Shown: positions 9,267 through 17,871 of the stretch, piece by piece
Numbering within the stretch: position 1 is the stretch's first letter
Layout: every line of letters starts with the position of its first letter
Origin: Clostridia bacterium
GTDB lineage: Bacteria; Bacillota; Clostridia; Christensenellales; Aristaeellaceae
Length of the DNA stretch: 41,964 nucleotides
Reading direction: 5' to 3'
Assembly: GCA_017524725.1 (NCBI GenBank)
Contig: JAFXUZ010000011.1
Coordinates: forward strand, 1 to 41,964
Translations under genes and position numbers: made by a program
The notes under the pieces: model-generated
What the model was told of the DNA's origin: nothing
Database searches by the model: none
What the model saw: only the letters and a program-made list of their open reading frames with translations

Positions 9267-9295
9267 TTGAATTTACCGCTTTTTTCTGTTATGAT
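9267..9295 (+). promoter_or_regulatory. Promoter of rho
   Basis: TTGAAT (9267-9272) and TATGAT (9290-9295) have a 17-base spacer and an extended -10 TG at 9287-9288. The predicted start near 9302 gives a leader of about 150 bases before rho. ATTCAA (9297-9302) is the complement of the -35 hexamer. The leader contains T-rich tracts but no clear terminator. Confidence 0.7.
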
Positions 9296-9452
9296 TATTC
9301 AAGGTTCCGAAAATAGCGGCCGTTCCGGGCCGCAGCCACATCCGGTAAGTTCCTTTCCTGTGTCCGGCCCCTGGCGGACATGACGATTGGCGTTTTTTAC
9401 TTACGTAAGGCAGGAGCGTCATTTTTTCTTTCAGCATCGGGAGGCTTTTTGC

Positions 9453-11288
9453 ATGAGCGACAATTATGAATCGATGACGGTTGTCGAATTGAGAAAAACG
9501 GCCAAGGAGCTCGGCGTCAGGCTGCCCGCGGGCTCCAATAAGCAGGCTATCATCGACCTCATCCGGGAAAAGACCGGTTCCGCCGAAGGAGGCGCGCCCG
9601 TCCAGACCGAGATGAACGTGGAAGAGAGCGCTCCCGCCGCGCCCGCCGCGCGCAAGGTGCGCACCGCTTCCATTATTACCGACGACGAGGACGAGGACAC
9701 CCCGGTGCTCACCGTTTATTCCAGGCCGGGTCCCGGCCGCCCCGCCTCCCAGAGTTCTCCTGTTCCGACGCCCTCTCCCGCGCCCGAAAAAAGTTCCACC
9801 CTTTCCTCGATCTCCAGCAAAGCGCCGGCCTTTACATTGGAAGGTTCCCGTTCCTGGCATAATCCGCGCAGCTATCAGCCCAGTTATTCTTCTCCGAGAC
9901 CCGCCCAGGGGGGATGGAATACCTCTTCCCGCGGATATGAACGTCCGCAGGGGGACAGGTCCTACCGTTCCTCATCCTACACCCCGCCGCGGCCGGAGCC
10001 TTCCTATTCCGCCCGTTCCCAGGCGCCCGCTTCCGGAGTGAATCGTTTCGGCCCGGACTCCACCGGGGCTGACGCCCCGTCCTTCGGGCCGGATCTCAGG
10101 CCCTCCGTCCAGCTCCGGCCGGAGGTCCCCACCCACAGGGAAGAGGTTCCCTACCCCCAGACGGAACTTCAAAGGAACGACCCGGGTCCCTCCTCTGCCG
10201 TCAGCGAGATGCTCGCCACGGGCGAATGCGGCGACAGCGCCGGCGTACTCGAGATCCATCCCGACGGCTATGGCTTCCTGCGCACTGCCAGCCTGGCCCC
10301 CGGGAAAAACGACGTTTATGTTTCCAACGCGCAGATCCGCCGTTTCAACCTCCGCACGGGGGACCATATCACCGGCAAGACCCGTCCCCAGAGGGAAGGC
10401 GACCGGTACAGCGCTCTTTTGTACATCACCCAGGTCAACGGGAACCCTCCGGAGGAGAACACCCAGCGGCCCGCTTTCGAAAACCTGACCCCTATTTATC
10501 CCCTCAAAAAGATCGCCCTTGCCCCGCAGGATCCTTCCAATACCCTGTTCAAAGCCATCGACCTCCTGTGTCCCATCGGTTTCGGCCAGCGGGCCGCCCT
10601 GATGTGTCCCGCCGGCAGCGGCAAAACGGATTTCCTGATCTCCCTGTCGGAAGCGATCGCAAAGGGATATCCCGAGGCCAGGCAGATGTCGCTCCTTGTA
10701 GACGAAAGGCCCGAGGACGTGACCGACTTTAAGGATCGCTTCAAAGGGGAAGTGATGCATTCCTCCCTTGATTCGACGATCGAAAACCATATCCACGCGG
10801 CTGAACTGTGCCTGGAACGCTGTATGCGTCTGGTGGAGCAGAAAAAAGACGTCGTTCTCTTCCTCGACAGCCTCACCCGTCTCTGTCGGGCGCTGAACAG
10901 CGCCGCGCCGGTTTCCGCGCGGACCCTGGCAGGAGGCCTGGCCGCCGGAAGCACCCAAAAGGCCAGGAAGCTTTTCGGAGCGGCCCGCAACACCAGAGAA
11001 AGCGGGACCCTGACGGTGATCGCCGTCCTGTATTCGCCCGCTTCCACCCCGCTGGACGAAGCGATCCTGGAAGATTTCAAGGGAACCGGCAACATGGTAC
11101 TGACCCTGCTCAGACCCGGAAGCGAAAACGTATTCACACCGGCGGCAGACATCCTGCATTCCTTCACCCGCAAGGGCGAACTGATGCTTACGGATCAGGA
11201 GATCGCCGTGGCCGGTATGCTGAGGGAGCATCTGGCCGGTTCGGACCAGCCCGATCAGGTCCTGAAGGAATTCTTCGAATCCCGCTGA
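9453..11288 (+). CDS. rho: Transcription termination factor Rho, divergent, with long low-complexity insert
   Basis: 611 residues. The ATG at 9453 has GGGAGG 8 bases upstream; the upstream TTG at 9387 has none. Domains: Rho_N SAP-like (1-45); Ser/Pro/Arg-rich insert without hydrophobic core (about 46-250); RNA-binding cold-shock-like domain starting GVLEIHPDGYGFLR (about 260-330); and the RecA-like hexameric helicase. Motifs: CPAGSGKT P-loop (about 386-393), DERPEDVTDF (about 416), LFLDSLTRL (about 468), KLFGAARN, DFKGTGNM and FTRKGE (about 569). Compared with E. coli Rho, K181 of the P-loop, K283 of the Q-loop (Arg here), K326 of the R-loop and R353 are not conserved, whereas D265, R269 and R366 equivalents are. 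It is monogenic, with its own promoter and terminator. Confidence 0.93.
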   Translation: MSDNYESMTVVELRKTAKELGVRLPAGSNKQAIIDLIREKTGSAEGGAPVQTEMNVEESAPAAPAARKVRTASIITDDEDEDTPVLTVYSRPGPGRPASQSSPVPTPSPAPEKSSTLSSISSKAPAFTLEGSRSWHNPRSYQPSYSSPRPAQGGWNTSSRGYERPQGDRSYRSSSYTPPRPEPSYSARSQAPASGVNRFGPDSTGADAPSFGPDLRPSVQLRPEVPTHREEVPYPQTELQRNDPGPSSAVSEMLATGECGDSAGVLEIHPDGYGFLRTASLAPGKNDVYVSNAQIRRFNLRTGDHITGKTRPQREGDRYSALLYITQVNGNPPEENTQRPAFENLTPIYPLKKIALAPQDPSNTLFKAIDLLCPIGFGQRAALMCPAGSGKTDFLISLSEAIAKGYPEARQMSLLVDERPEDVTDFKDRFKGEVMHSSLDSTIENHIHAAELCLERCMRLVEQKKDVVLFLDSLTRLCRALNSAAPVSARTLAGGLAAGSTQKARKLFGAARNTRESGTLTVIAVLYSPASTPLDEAILEDFKGTGNMVLTLLRPGSENVFTPAADILHSFTRKGELMLTDQEIAVAGMLREHLAGSDQPDQVLKEFFESR

Positions 11289-11308
11289 ACCTTTTTACAG
11301 AACACGCA

Positions 11309-11352
11309 GATCCCGCGCGCTGCCCCATCCGGAAACGCGCGGGATCTTTTTT
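11309..11352 (+). terminator. Intrinsic terminator of rho
   Basis: GATCCCGCGCG (11309-11319) pairs perfectly with CGCGCGGGATC (11336-11346), followed by six T residues, 21 bases past the rho stop. Confidence 0.9.
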
Positions 11353-11360
11353 CATAATAT

Positions 11361-11398
11361 AAACAAGACCCGGGCGCCGCTTTCGCAGCACACGGGTC
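11361..11398 (-). terminator. Candidate minus-strand terminator beyond rsmG
   Basis: On the minus strand GACCCG (398-367 side of the hairpin) pairs with CGGGTC around an inner GCTGC-GAAA-GCGGC stem, followed by TTGTTT. It lies about 110 bases past rsmG and could end rsmG read-through or a separate short RNA. Confidence 0.5.
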
Positions 11399-11470
11399 CT
11401 GCCTGTAAGAAGGGGAGAGAGGATGAGCATCTCTGCTCACATTTGAATTATAATGTATAATAATGAACAG
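11361..11470 (-). ncRNA. Possible small RNA between rho and rsmG (speculative)
   Basis: An AT-rich island with -10-like hexamers on the minus strand (TATAAT at 11452-11447; TATACA at 11459-11454, 18 bases from TTGTGT at 11483-11478) is followed downstream by a perfect hairpin, TGAGCA-GAGA-TGCTCA (11439-11424), then by the U-tailed hairpin at 11398-11361. That is the layout of a ~90-base transcript. No ORF fits. It could equally be the rsmG 3' untranslated region. Confidence 0.3.
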
Positions 11471-11509
11471 TTTTTGAACACAAAATGAAAAAACAGCAAA
11501 CTTCCTCCG

Positions 11510-12217
11510 TTATCCTTCCCTCAGAGGCCGTTTGGAGGGGATGCCGCTGCGTCTTGGGTATTTCTCCGGTGTTCCCGAAAGCTTCCGGTAGATATACAGC
11601 GTCCTTTCGGCGCCCGCCTCACGGAACGCGACCTCCTCCCCCGCCCCAAAGCCGACGATGCGCGCGGCATGATCCCCGTCCCGCTTCTCTTCCTGATCCG
11701 GCGCGCCTTTCCAGCAGACGCATTTCCCGCCCGCTTTGGTCAGGGGCGCCAGGTATTCGCACAGCACGTTCAGGGGCGCCACGGCCCGTGCGACGGTCAG
11801 GTCGAACGCTTCCCTGAGCTCCTCCCGCCTTCCGGCGTCCTCAGCACGGGCGTGGATGACATCAACGTTCCTCAGCCCCATCAGCGAAGCGCATTCCCTC
11901 AAAAAAGCGCACCGTTTTTCCTGGGCGTCGATCAGGCAGAAACTCACCCTCGGGCAGAAGAGCGCCAGGGGAAGTCCGGGAAAACCGGCCCCGCTCCCCA
12001 CATCCGCGGCGCGGCCTTCCCCGGGAATGATGCCGGGATACGCCAGGGGCATCAGGGAATCCGCGAAATGCCTTTCCGCCGTTTCCTCATCCGGAACGCT
12101 GGTCAGGTCCATAACGGCGTTCTTTTCCCTCAGGAACTTCCGGTAAACCTCCAGCCGTTCGATACTTTCCGGGTCCCACGGGATCCGGTATCTGTCCAGG
12201 GTCTCCCTGATCTCCAT
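11510..12217 (-). CDS. rsmG: 16S rRNA (guanine-527 N7) methyltransferase
   Basis: A 235-residue SAM-dependent methyltransferase that makes m7G527 in 16S rRNA; its loss gives low-level streptomycin resistance in several bacteria. The SAM-binding motif ADVGSGAGFPGLPLALF is intact, with the following acidic-loop region CLIDAQEKRCAFL and ARAVAPL further on. Length is normal. The start MEIRETLD follows GGCGGAGA. It is last in the walJ-comEC-holA-rsmG operon, 22 bases after holA. This is not the common mnmE-mnmG-rsmG neighbourhood. Confidence 0.95.
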   Translation of the reverse strand: MEIRETLDRYRIPWDPESIERLEVYRKFLREKNAVMDLTSVPDEETAERHFADSLMPLAYPGIIPGEGRAADVGSGAGFPGLPLALFCPRVSFCLIDAQEKRCAFLRECASLMGLRNVDVIHARAEDAGRREELREAFDLTVARAVAPLNVLCEYLAPLTKAGGKCVCWKGAPDQEEKRDGDHAARIVGFGAGEEVAFREAGAERTLYIYRKLSGTPEKYPRRSGIPSKRPLREG

Positions 12218-12239
12218 ATTTCTCCGCCTTTCATTTATT

Positions 12240-13307
12240 TCACGGGCCTGTCCGGAGGTCCCGGGATTTTCCGGCGCTGCGCCGGTACAGGATGCGCAGC
12301 ATCAGCGCTTCCAGCGCGCCGTTTTCCTCCTGGGCCCCGGACTTGACGGCATATTCCGTCTCCACGCAGTCCCTGCACATGTCCCTGAGGCTCTCCGCAG
12401 AATAATCCCTGCCGACGCGCAGGGCCGCCCGCACCGCAAACTCCGGCATTCCCAGTCGGGACGCCGCCTCATATGTCGGGATGCCGTCCCCGGACATCTC
12501 CCGGCAATACCGGACCCGGCGGCATTCCTCCGCCAGAAGGGCCAGGAGCTTTGCGGAGGCTTCGCCGCCCAGCGTCAGTTCCCTCCTGATCCTGAAGGCT
12601 TTCAGACCGTCGCCGGAAAGAAGGGCTGACGCCAGGTCAAACACCCTGGCCTCACTCTGCTGGGAACATACGGCCTCCACGTCCGCCTCGGTCACTTCTT
12701 CAGTGTCGGTATAGGCCGCCAGCTTGCTGATCTCGCCTTCCAGGGTATACATGTCCCTGGAGCAGCGGAACCACAGCATGGCCATGGTCTCCCGTGTGAT
12801 GATCCTGCCGTATTTTTTCAGTTCCTTCGCCGTCCATTTCGTAAGATACCTGTCGTCCGGACGCACAAAATCGACGCAAAGGGCTTTTTTCTGCAGCATT
12901 TTTTTAAACCGTCTTTTCCCGTCCGCTTTCCCGCGTACGAAAAAGACGATGCAGACACCCTCCTGGATATGGGGAAGATACTGATCCAGCCTGTCGAACG
13001 CCGTATCCTCATCATAATCCCTGGGCTTGCCCGTAAGCATCGCGTAATCCCTGATCACAAGGACACGCCGGTCCGCCATGAAGGGGACCGTTTCCGCGCA
13101 GGCAATCAATTCGTCCGGTGCGGGGTCCCGGAGGGTCGTCACGTTGATCTCCGGAAACCGGTCCCCGACAGCCGCGGCGATCAATTGTTCCAGCGCTTTG
13201 TCCTTGGTATATTCCTCTTCGCCCTCAAACAGGCAGCATCTGTGGAACCGGCCCGCCCGGATATCCGCAAAGAAGGATAGATAATCGTATTTGCCGCTTT
13301 CCGTCAT
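12240..13307 (-). CDS. holA: DNA polymerase III, delta subunit (clamp loader)
   Basis: A 355-residue protein beginning with CLFEGEEEYTKDKALEQL in the region where HolA has its LxGxExxL-type motif, followed by an AAA+-like fold lacking a Walker A, then the helical collar domain with RYCREMSG and LRMRIL-like helices near the C terminus. The delta subunit opens the sliding clamp. Placement directly after comEC is the classic Firmicute arrangement and supports the call. The ATG has AGGGGA a few bases upstream. Sequence is diverged, as usual for HolA. Confidence 0.88.
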   Translation of the reverse strand: MTESGKYDYLSFFADIRAGRFHRCCLFEGEEEYTKDKALEQLIAAAVGDRFPEINVTTLRDPAPDELIACAETVPFMADRRVLVIRDYAMLTGKPRDYDEDTAFDRLDQYLPHIQEGVCIVFFVRGKADGKRRFKKMLQKKALCVDFVRPDDRYLTKWTAKELKKYGRIITRETMAMLWFRCSRDMYTLEGEISKLAAYTDTEEVTEADVEAVCSQQSEARVFDLASALLSGDGLKAFRIRRELTLGGEASAKLLALLAEECRRVRYCREMSGDGIPTYEAASRLGMPEFAVRAALRVGRDYSAESLRDMCRDCVETEYAVKSGAQEENGALEALMLRILYRRSAGKSRDLRTGP

Positions 13308-13392
13308 TTTTTCCCCTGATTCGATAAGCCGGCCCGCAAAAGGCCGCGTCCCGTTTTGTTCTCCCGCCGCCGGATCCCGAAAAAGCTTTCGG

Positions 13393-15711
13393 TCAGTTCA
13401 GCGTCCCCGGCAGGTACATCTCCGCCGCCGCGCCGCCGCTGTCAAGATAAAACGTCAGGCATCCGCTTTCGTCCGTCCTGTAGATCGTGCAGCCCGCTTC
13501 CAGCAGGCGGTCGACGGTATCGTCAGCCGGCAGCTTCATGTCGCTCCGGCAGGTGATCACCGCGATCTTCGGGGTCACGATGTCAAGGAACCCCTTCCCG
13601 GTGGATGAACCGCTTCCGTGATGGGCCACCTTCAGGATATCCGCATCCCTCGCGGCGTACATTTCGTAGGTCCCGCTCAGGTCGCCCGTAAAAAGCACTT
13701 TCACGCCGCCCGCCTCGCACAAAAGGGTCAGGGAGTAATCATTTGCGTCCGCCCGGGGACGCACAGTCTCCCCCTCAGGCCAAAGGACTTCAAAACGGAC
13801 CCTGGCCGTCGTGAACACATCCCCCACCCGCACCCGGGATATCGGGATCTCCCTCTCCCGGAGCATCTCCATGACCGTATATCCGAGGGCATCGATCTCC
13901 ACATCCTCCGCGCCTTCGGGAAGGATCACGCGGCCGATCCTGACGCCGCCCTCCATCAGGTCGATCAGTCCGCCGCAATGATCCGCGTGCAGATGGGTCA
14001 GCACCACCGTATCCGCCTGCCTGCCTTCCGAAAGGAGCCAGGACCTGAGATCGCCTCCGTCTTCGCCGCAGTCGATGACCACTGTTTCGCTTCCGTCAAG
14101 GATCAGGGCGCAGTCCCCCTGACCCGCGGAAAGCTGGAGGTACCTGACCCGCGGATCGCTTTTTGCCGCAAAGGCGCCCGCCGCCAGCGCCAGCGACGCT
14201 GCGGCGCAAAGAATGCGGACATGTTTTTTCATCACCGTATAATCCGATACGGCAAACGCCAGAACGCACAGCGCCGCGATCGCCGCGGCCGGCGCCGCCG
14301 GGACGGACACCACCCCGATACCCCGGGCGGACCAGGCGGAGAAAAGCCCATCAAGCGGGCTGAGGCACGCATGCAGGAGCCCGGACAGGAACTGCCCCGC
14401 CCGGAGCCACACACAGCCCACGGCAAAGACCGCCAGGTACGCCGGCAGCAGGATGCCCATCGCCAGGCATACCGGCGGACTCAGGACCAGGCCGAGGAGC
14501 GCCAGGGAATGGTACGTGCCTGCCAGGGGAATGGCTACGCCGGCAGCCGCACCCCAGGAAACGCCCAGCGCCGACGCCGGACCGCGGCCCAGCGGACGCA
14601 GCGCTCTGGAGATGGGGCCGGAAAGTACCGTGATCCCGAGTACGGCGCAGAAGGTCATCTGGAATCCTGCCGAAAACAGGCTCAGGGGTGATATGAGCAG
14701 GATCACGGTCATCGCGGCCGACAGGACGGTCAGCGGATCCGGGGAACGGCGGACGCAGTGCCTGCCCTCTCCCAGGATAAGGAGGATCGCCGCCCGGCAC
14801 ACCGGGTGGCTGAAATCCAGAAGGGCGCAGTAAAACAGCATAAAGCCCGCCAGCACGGCAAGGCGGAGCCGGGGCGGCGCCGACGCCTTCCTCAGGATGA
14901 ACAGGAGCAGGGCGCCGATCAGGCCCACGTGCAGCCCGCTGACTGCCAGGATATGGGCGATGCCCAGGTCGGCAAAAGCCTGCCTGGTATCCTCGCTCAG
15001 TTTGTCCCTCTCCCCCAGGAGGAGCGCCTGGGGCCACGGAGCGGAATCACCGAATATCCGGTCCATTTCAGCGCTGAGCCTAAGCCGCATGCGCAGCATC
15101 ATGCCCGAAAAGTCCACATTCGCCTCCCGAACCACCGTCGGGGAGGAACAGCCGGATAAGGCGCAGTCAAAACCGTTCTGCCTCAGGTACAGGGAAAAAT
15201 CGAAACCCCAGGGATTCGTCTGTCCCGAGGGACGGTACACCGTGCCGGCAAAAGTCACCCTATCCCCGTCAAAAAGCGTCCGCCCCATCCGATCGATCTC
15301 TTCGTCGTCATAAGGCCGGAACGTCCAGTAGACCCGTCCCAGGCGCACATGCTTTCCGGTCATGTCCACCGCTTCCGCATCCCTGAGCACGACCCGGTAG
15401 GATCCGTTGTCCCGCCGGACCGCTTCTCCCGACACATAGCCCTCCGCCACATAGCCCCCGGCGGGGATTTCATAAGGCCGGGAGGCATACCCCGCATACA
15501 GGGCGGACAGGGAGAAAACGACGGCGACGACGCCGGGAAAAACGTCTTTTTTCAGCCGGGACAAAAGCAGAATAAGCAGCGCGCCCATGGCGGCGGACCC
15601 TGACATGATCCCCGGCATGAACCCCACGAGCCTTCCGGCCAGGATCCCCAAAGCCATGAACAGCGCCGATGAAAACAGCGGCCTTCCTTTCCAGAACGGA
15701 GCGGGTCGCAT
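13393..15711 (-). CDS. comEC: ComEC/Rec2-type DNA uptake channel
   Basis: About 772-776 residues. The N-terminal half has many membrane segments, an OB-like loop and the Competence core (LGIAHILAVSGLHVGLIGAL). The C-terminal third is a metallo-beta-lactamase-fold domain with TVVLTHLHADHCGG (about residue 578), FTGDLSG and KVAHHGSGSST. ComEC forms the inner-membrane channel for single-stranded DNA in natural transformation. Two starts are possible: GTG at 15723 or ATG at 15711; the ATG has AGGTG at 9 bases and is preferred. It overlaps or abuts the walJ-like gene upstream and precedes holA. It appears intact, but presence does not prove competence. Confidence 0.92.
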   Translation of the reverse strand: MRPAPFWKGRPLFSSALFMALGILAGRLVGFMPGIMSGSAAMGALLILLLSRLKKDVFPGVVAVVFSLSALYAGYASRPYEIPAGGYVAEGYVSGEAVRRDNGSYRVVLRDAEAVDMTGKHVRLGRVYWTFRPYDDEEIDRMGRTLFDGDRVTFAGTVYRPSGQTNPWGFDFSLYLRQNGFDCALSGCSSPTVVREANVDFSGMMLRMRLRLSAEMDRIFGDSAPWPQALLLGERDKLSEDTRQAFADLGIAHILAVSGLHVGLIGALLLFILRKASAPPRLRLAVLAGFMLFYCALLDFSHPVCRAAILLILGEGRHCVRRSPDPLTVLSAAMTVILLISPLSLFSAGFQMTFCAVLGITVLSGPISRALRPLGRGPASALGVSWGAAAGVAIPLAGTYHSLALLGLVLSPPVCLAMGILLPAYLAVFAVGCVWLRAGQFLSGLLHACLSPLDGLFSAWSARGIGVVSVPAAPAAAIAALCVLAFAVSDYTVMKKHVRILCAAASLALAAGAFAAKSDPRVRYLQLSAGQGDCALILDGSETVVIDCGEDGGDLRSWLLSEGRQADTVVLTHLHADHCGGLIDLMEGGVRIGRVILPEGAEDVEIDALGYTVMEMLREREIPISRVRVGDVFTTARVRFEVLWPEGETVRPRADANDYSLTLLCEAGGVKVLFTGDLSGTYEMYAARDADILKVAHHGSGSSTGKGFLDIVTPKIAVITCRSDMKLPADDTVDRLLEAGCTIYRTDESGCLTFYLDSGGAAAEMYLPGTLN

Positions 15712-15729
15712 CCCCCAGGTCACCTGCCC

Positions 15730-16524
15730 TTATTCCAGATGATACACTTTGCCCGCCCTGTCCCGCCAGGCCAGGTCCACCATGAGGTCCTTGTCCGGTA
15801 CGATCCCCCTGGCTGCCGCCAGGGCGCAGACGGTCCCGTGGGCTTTTTCCGGGGTATTGTTTTCATGGCTCAGGTGCCCGAGCACCACATTCCTTGTGCC
15901 CGAGTCGTACAGTTCCATCACCGCCCTGGCGCAGTCGTCATTGGACAGATGTCCCGTCCTGCCCCGGATCCTGGCCTTCAGCGCCGCGGTGTAGTGCGGA
16001 TTGTCCCGCAGCATATCCGGGTCGTGGTTGCTTTCGATCAGGACCAGGTCCGTCCCCGCCAGGGTCTTCAGGGTCTCTTTTTTCATATATCCCATATCCG
16101 TGGCGACAGCGACGCTGCGTCCGCCGCCCCAGATGCGGTACCCTACCGGTTCCATGGCGTCGTGGGAGATCGGGAAAGGGGTCAGACTGAGGTCGCCGAT
16201 ATAAAAATCCTCCCCGCGGGCTATCTCCCGCCTTAAGGAAGCAGGGATCTCCCCCACGGATCGCGGCATATTCCGCCAGGTCCCGGGCGTAGAGTAAACA
16301 GGGATATGATATTTGCGCATCAGCACGCCGATGCCTTTGACATGATCGATATGCTCGTGCGTCACCGCCACCGCACATATCCGGGAGATATCAGCGCCAA
16401 TGGAACCGAGTGCTCCTTCGATCGCCTTTCCCGACAGGCCCGCATCCACCAGTATGGCAGTGGAGCCGCAGGAAACATACACACAGTTGCCGGAGGATCC
16501 GGAAAACAGGGAACAGAAAACCAT
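15730..16524 (-). CDS. WalJ/YycJ-like metallo-beta-lactamase-fold hydrolase
   Basis: A 264-residue protein with the MBL signature THEHIDH (about residues 54-60), an early FSGSSGNC motif typical of the YycJ/WalJ group, and LGHLSHENN near the C terminus. Members of this group are predicted nucleases linked to replication and cell-wall homeostasis. In Bacillus the gene sits in the walRK operon, whereas here it starts an operon with comEC, holA and rsmG. AAAGGA lies 8 bases before the ATG. Function beyond a metal-dependent hydrolase is inferred from the family. Confidence 0.88.
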   Translation of the reverse strand: MVFCSLFSGSSGNCVYVSCGSTAILVDAGLSGKAIEGALGSIGADISRICAVAVTHEHIDHVKGIGVLMRKYHIPVYSTPGTWRNMPRSVGEIPASLRREIARGEDFYIGDLSLTPFPISHDAMEPVGYRIWGGGRSVAVATDMGYMKKETLKTLAGTDLVLIESNHDPDMLRDNPHYTAALKARIRGRTGHLSNDDCARAVMELYDSGTRNVVLGHLSHENNTPEKAHGTVCALAAARGIVPDKDLMVDLAWRDRAGKVYHLE

Positions 16525-16572
16525 CGGGCCTGTCCTTTCATGCTGGTCTTCGGTAAAATCATACCAACTTCA

Positions 16573-16601
16573 ATTATACCGTTGTTTTTCGGCCATCACA
16601 A
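16573..16601 (-). promoter_or_regulatory. Promoter of the walJ-comEC-holA-rsmG operon
   Basis: TTGTGA (16601-16596) and TATAAT (16578-16573) on the minus strand with a 17-base spacer, about 50 bases upstream of the first start codon. It is divergent from the rplJ promoter about 75 bases away. Confidence 0.75.
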
Positions 16602-16675
16602 CCCCAGCACCCAAAAAAGCATTCAAAAAAACTTCAAAGGCCGCTCTATCGCTTTCGCCTGTTAGGAAAAAAAGC

Positions 16676-16704
16676 TTGACATTGTTTCAAGCGGACGTTA
16701 TAAT
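16676..16704 (+). promoter_or_regulatory. Consensus promoter of rplJ-rplL
   Basis: TTGACA (16676-16681) and TATAAT (16699-16704) with a 17-base spacer, a perfect sigma-A consensus. GCTTGA (16674-16679) and TCAAGC (16687-16692) form an inverted repeat over the -35 box. Confidence 0.92.
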
Positions 16705-16710
16705 ATCCAA

Positions 16711-16858
16711 GGCTCAAAAGAGCCTGTGCCTAAGACAGCAGGTACCGCATCGCGGTTCAATGGGTTTTCCCGCCAGCCGAGGTGCAAGTGTGATCAGACA
16801 TTTACTTCACAAGTGATGTTTCGATGCCCTTGTGCCAGCCGCACAGGGGCTCTTTTAA
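16711..16858 (+). promoter_or_regulatory. Ribosomal protein L10 leader with attenuator
   Basis: The leader carries the hallmark conserved segments of the Firmicute L10 leader: CCTAAGACAGCAGGT, then GCCAGCCGAGGTGC. It ends in an intrinsic terminator: GCCCTTGTGC (16826-16835) pairs with GCACAGGGGC (16841-16850) with one wobble, followed by TCTTTT. In the family, excess L10(L12)4 binds the leader and favours the terminator, repressing rplJ-rplL. The element fills the space between the promoter and the rplJ ribosome binding site. Confidence 0.9.
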
Positions 16859-16887
16859 TTCAGCCTGGAAGAAGGTGAAACTGAAGC

Positions 16888-17400
16888 ATGAGCGCGAATC
16901 AGGAAGCAAAAAAGCAGATCGTCAGCGAGATCAAGGAAAAATTCCAGAACGCCCAGTCCGTGGTGGTGGTCCATTACTCCGGCGTCACCGTCGAGGAAGT
17001 GACCAAGCTGCGCAATCAGTTCCGTGAAAACGGTGTTGAATACTGCGTTCTCAAGAACAAGCTGGTGAGCCGCGCGCTGGATGAACTCAACATCACCGGC
17101 CTCGGCGATCATCTGACAGGCCCCAACGCCTTTGCCTTTGGCATGAAGGACGCCGTGGCCCCCGCGAAGGTCATCTGCGAATTCATCGAAAAGAACAAGA
17201 AGGAAAAGGAGAACCTCAGCGTAAAGGGCGGTCTTCTGGACGGTCAGGTCATGACCGATGAAGGGATCAAGGCCCTGTCTCTGATCCCCTCCAGGGAAGT
17301 CCTTCTGGCCCGCCTGGTCGGTTCCATCAACAGCCCGGTCGCCAAGCTGGTCTATCTGCTTGATGCCATCGCCAAAAAGAACGAAGAAGCCACTGCCTGA
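16888..17400 (+). CDS. rplJ: 50S ribosomal protein L10
   Basis: A 170-residue L10, base of the L7/L12 stalk; it binds 23S rRNA with its N-terminal domain and L12 dimers with its C-terminal helix. The start is MSANQEAKKQIVSEIKEKFQ, followed by the conserved SVVVVHYSGVTVEEVTKLRN region. Length is typical. The ribosome binding site is AAGGTG at about 10 bases. It forms a two-gene operon with rplL and is controlled by the leader just upstream. Confidence 0.98.
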   Translation: MSANQEAKKQIVSEIKEKFQNAQSVVVVHYSGVTVEEVTKLRNQFRENGVEYCVLKNKLVSRALDELNITGLGDHLTGPNAFAFGMKDAVAPAKVICEFIEKNKKEKENLSVKGGLLDGQVMTDEGIKALSLIPSREVLLARLVGSINSPVAKLVYLLDAIAKKNEEATA

Positions 17401-17442
17401 CATGTACCACCGCACGAAGATTTTGAATGGAGGATGCGCACA

Positions 17443-17814
17443 ATGACGCATGAAGAATTTATTTCCGCTATCGAGAGCATGAGCGTTCTCGAGCTGAACG
17501 AGCTGGTCAAAGCTCTGGAAGAGAAGTTTGGTGTTTCCGCCGCCGCTCCCGTGGCTGTTGCCGCCGGCCCCGCCGCCGCTGCCGCTCCCGCTGAAGAGCA
17601 GACCGAATTCGACGTGATCCTGGCCAACGCCGGTTCCGAGAAGATCAAGGTCATCAAGGCCGTCCGTGAAGTGGTTTCCGGCCTGGGCCTGAAGGAAGCC
17701 AAGGAATTCGTGGAATCCGCCCCCAAGGCCCTCAAGGAAGGCGCCAGCAAGGAAGAAGCCGAAAAGATCAAGGCCATGTTCGCCGAGATCGGCGCGACCG
17801 TCGAGATCAAGTAA
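17443..17814 (+). CDS. rplL: 50S ribosomal protein L7/L12
   Basis: A 123-residue L7/L12, the flexible stalk protein that recruits translation GTPases. It has an N-terminal dimerisation helix ([16 protein letters not shown]), an Ala-rich hinge (about residues 40-55) and the C-terminal domain with [12 protein letters not shown] and [12 protein letters not shown]. The ATG at 17443 is chosen because GGAGG lies 9 bases upstream; the ATG at 17434 directly abuts that motif. It is 42 bases after rplJ and before a strong terminator. Confidence 0.98.
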   Translation: MTHEEFISAIESMSVLELNELVKALEEKFGVSAAAPVAVAAGPAAAAAPAEEQTEFDVILANAGSEKIKVIKAVREVVSGLGLKEAKEFVESAPKALKEGASKEEAEKIKAMFAEIGATVEIK

Positions 17815-17832
17815 TTTTTCCGCGTTCCATAT

Positions 17833-17859
17833 CCCGCTCCTCACGGAGCGGGTTTTTTT
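17833..17859 (+). terminator. Intrinsic terminator of rplJ-rplL
   Basis: CCCGCTCC-TCAC-GGAGCGGG followed by seven T residues, 18 bases past the rplL stop. Confidence 0.95.
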
Positions 17860-17871
17860 ATCCCGAAACGA

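Noticed and set aside
9387..9452. A 22-codon N-terminal extension of Rho from TTG at 9387
   Set aside because: No ribosome binding site before the TTG, the residues are not Rho-like, and the ATG at 9453 has GGGAGG at 8 bases.
9972..11231. A 419-codon minus-strand ORF inside rho
   Set aside because: Antisense shadow of rho; no family match, no start signal.
13618..14691. A 357-codon plus-strand ORF inside comEC
   Set aside because: Basic, proline-rich shadow of the antisense membrane gene; not a plausible protein.
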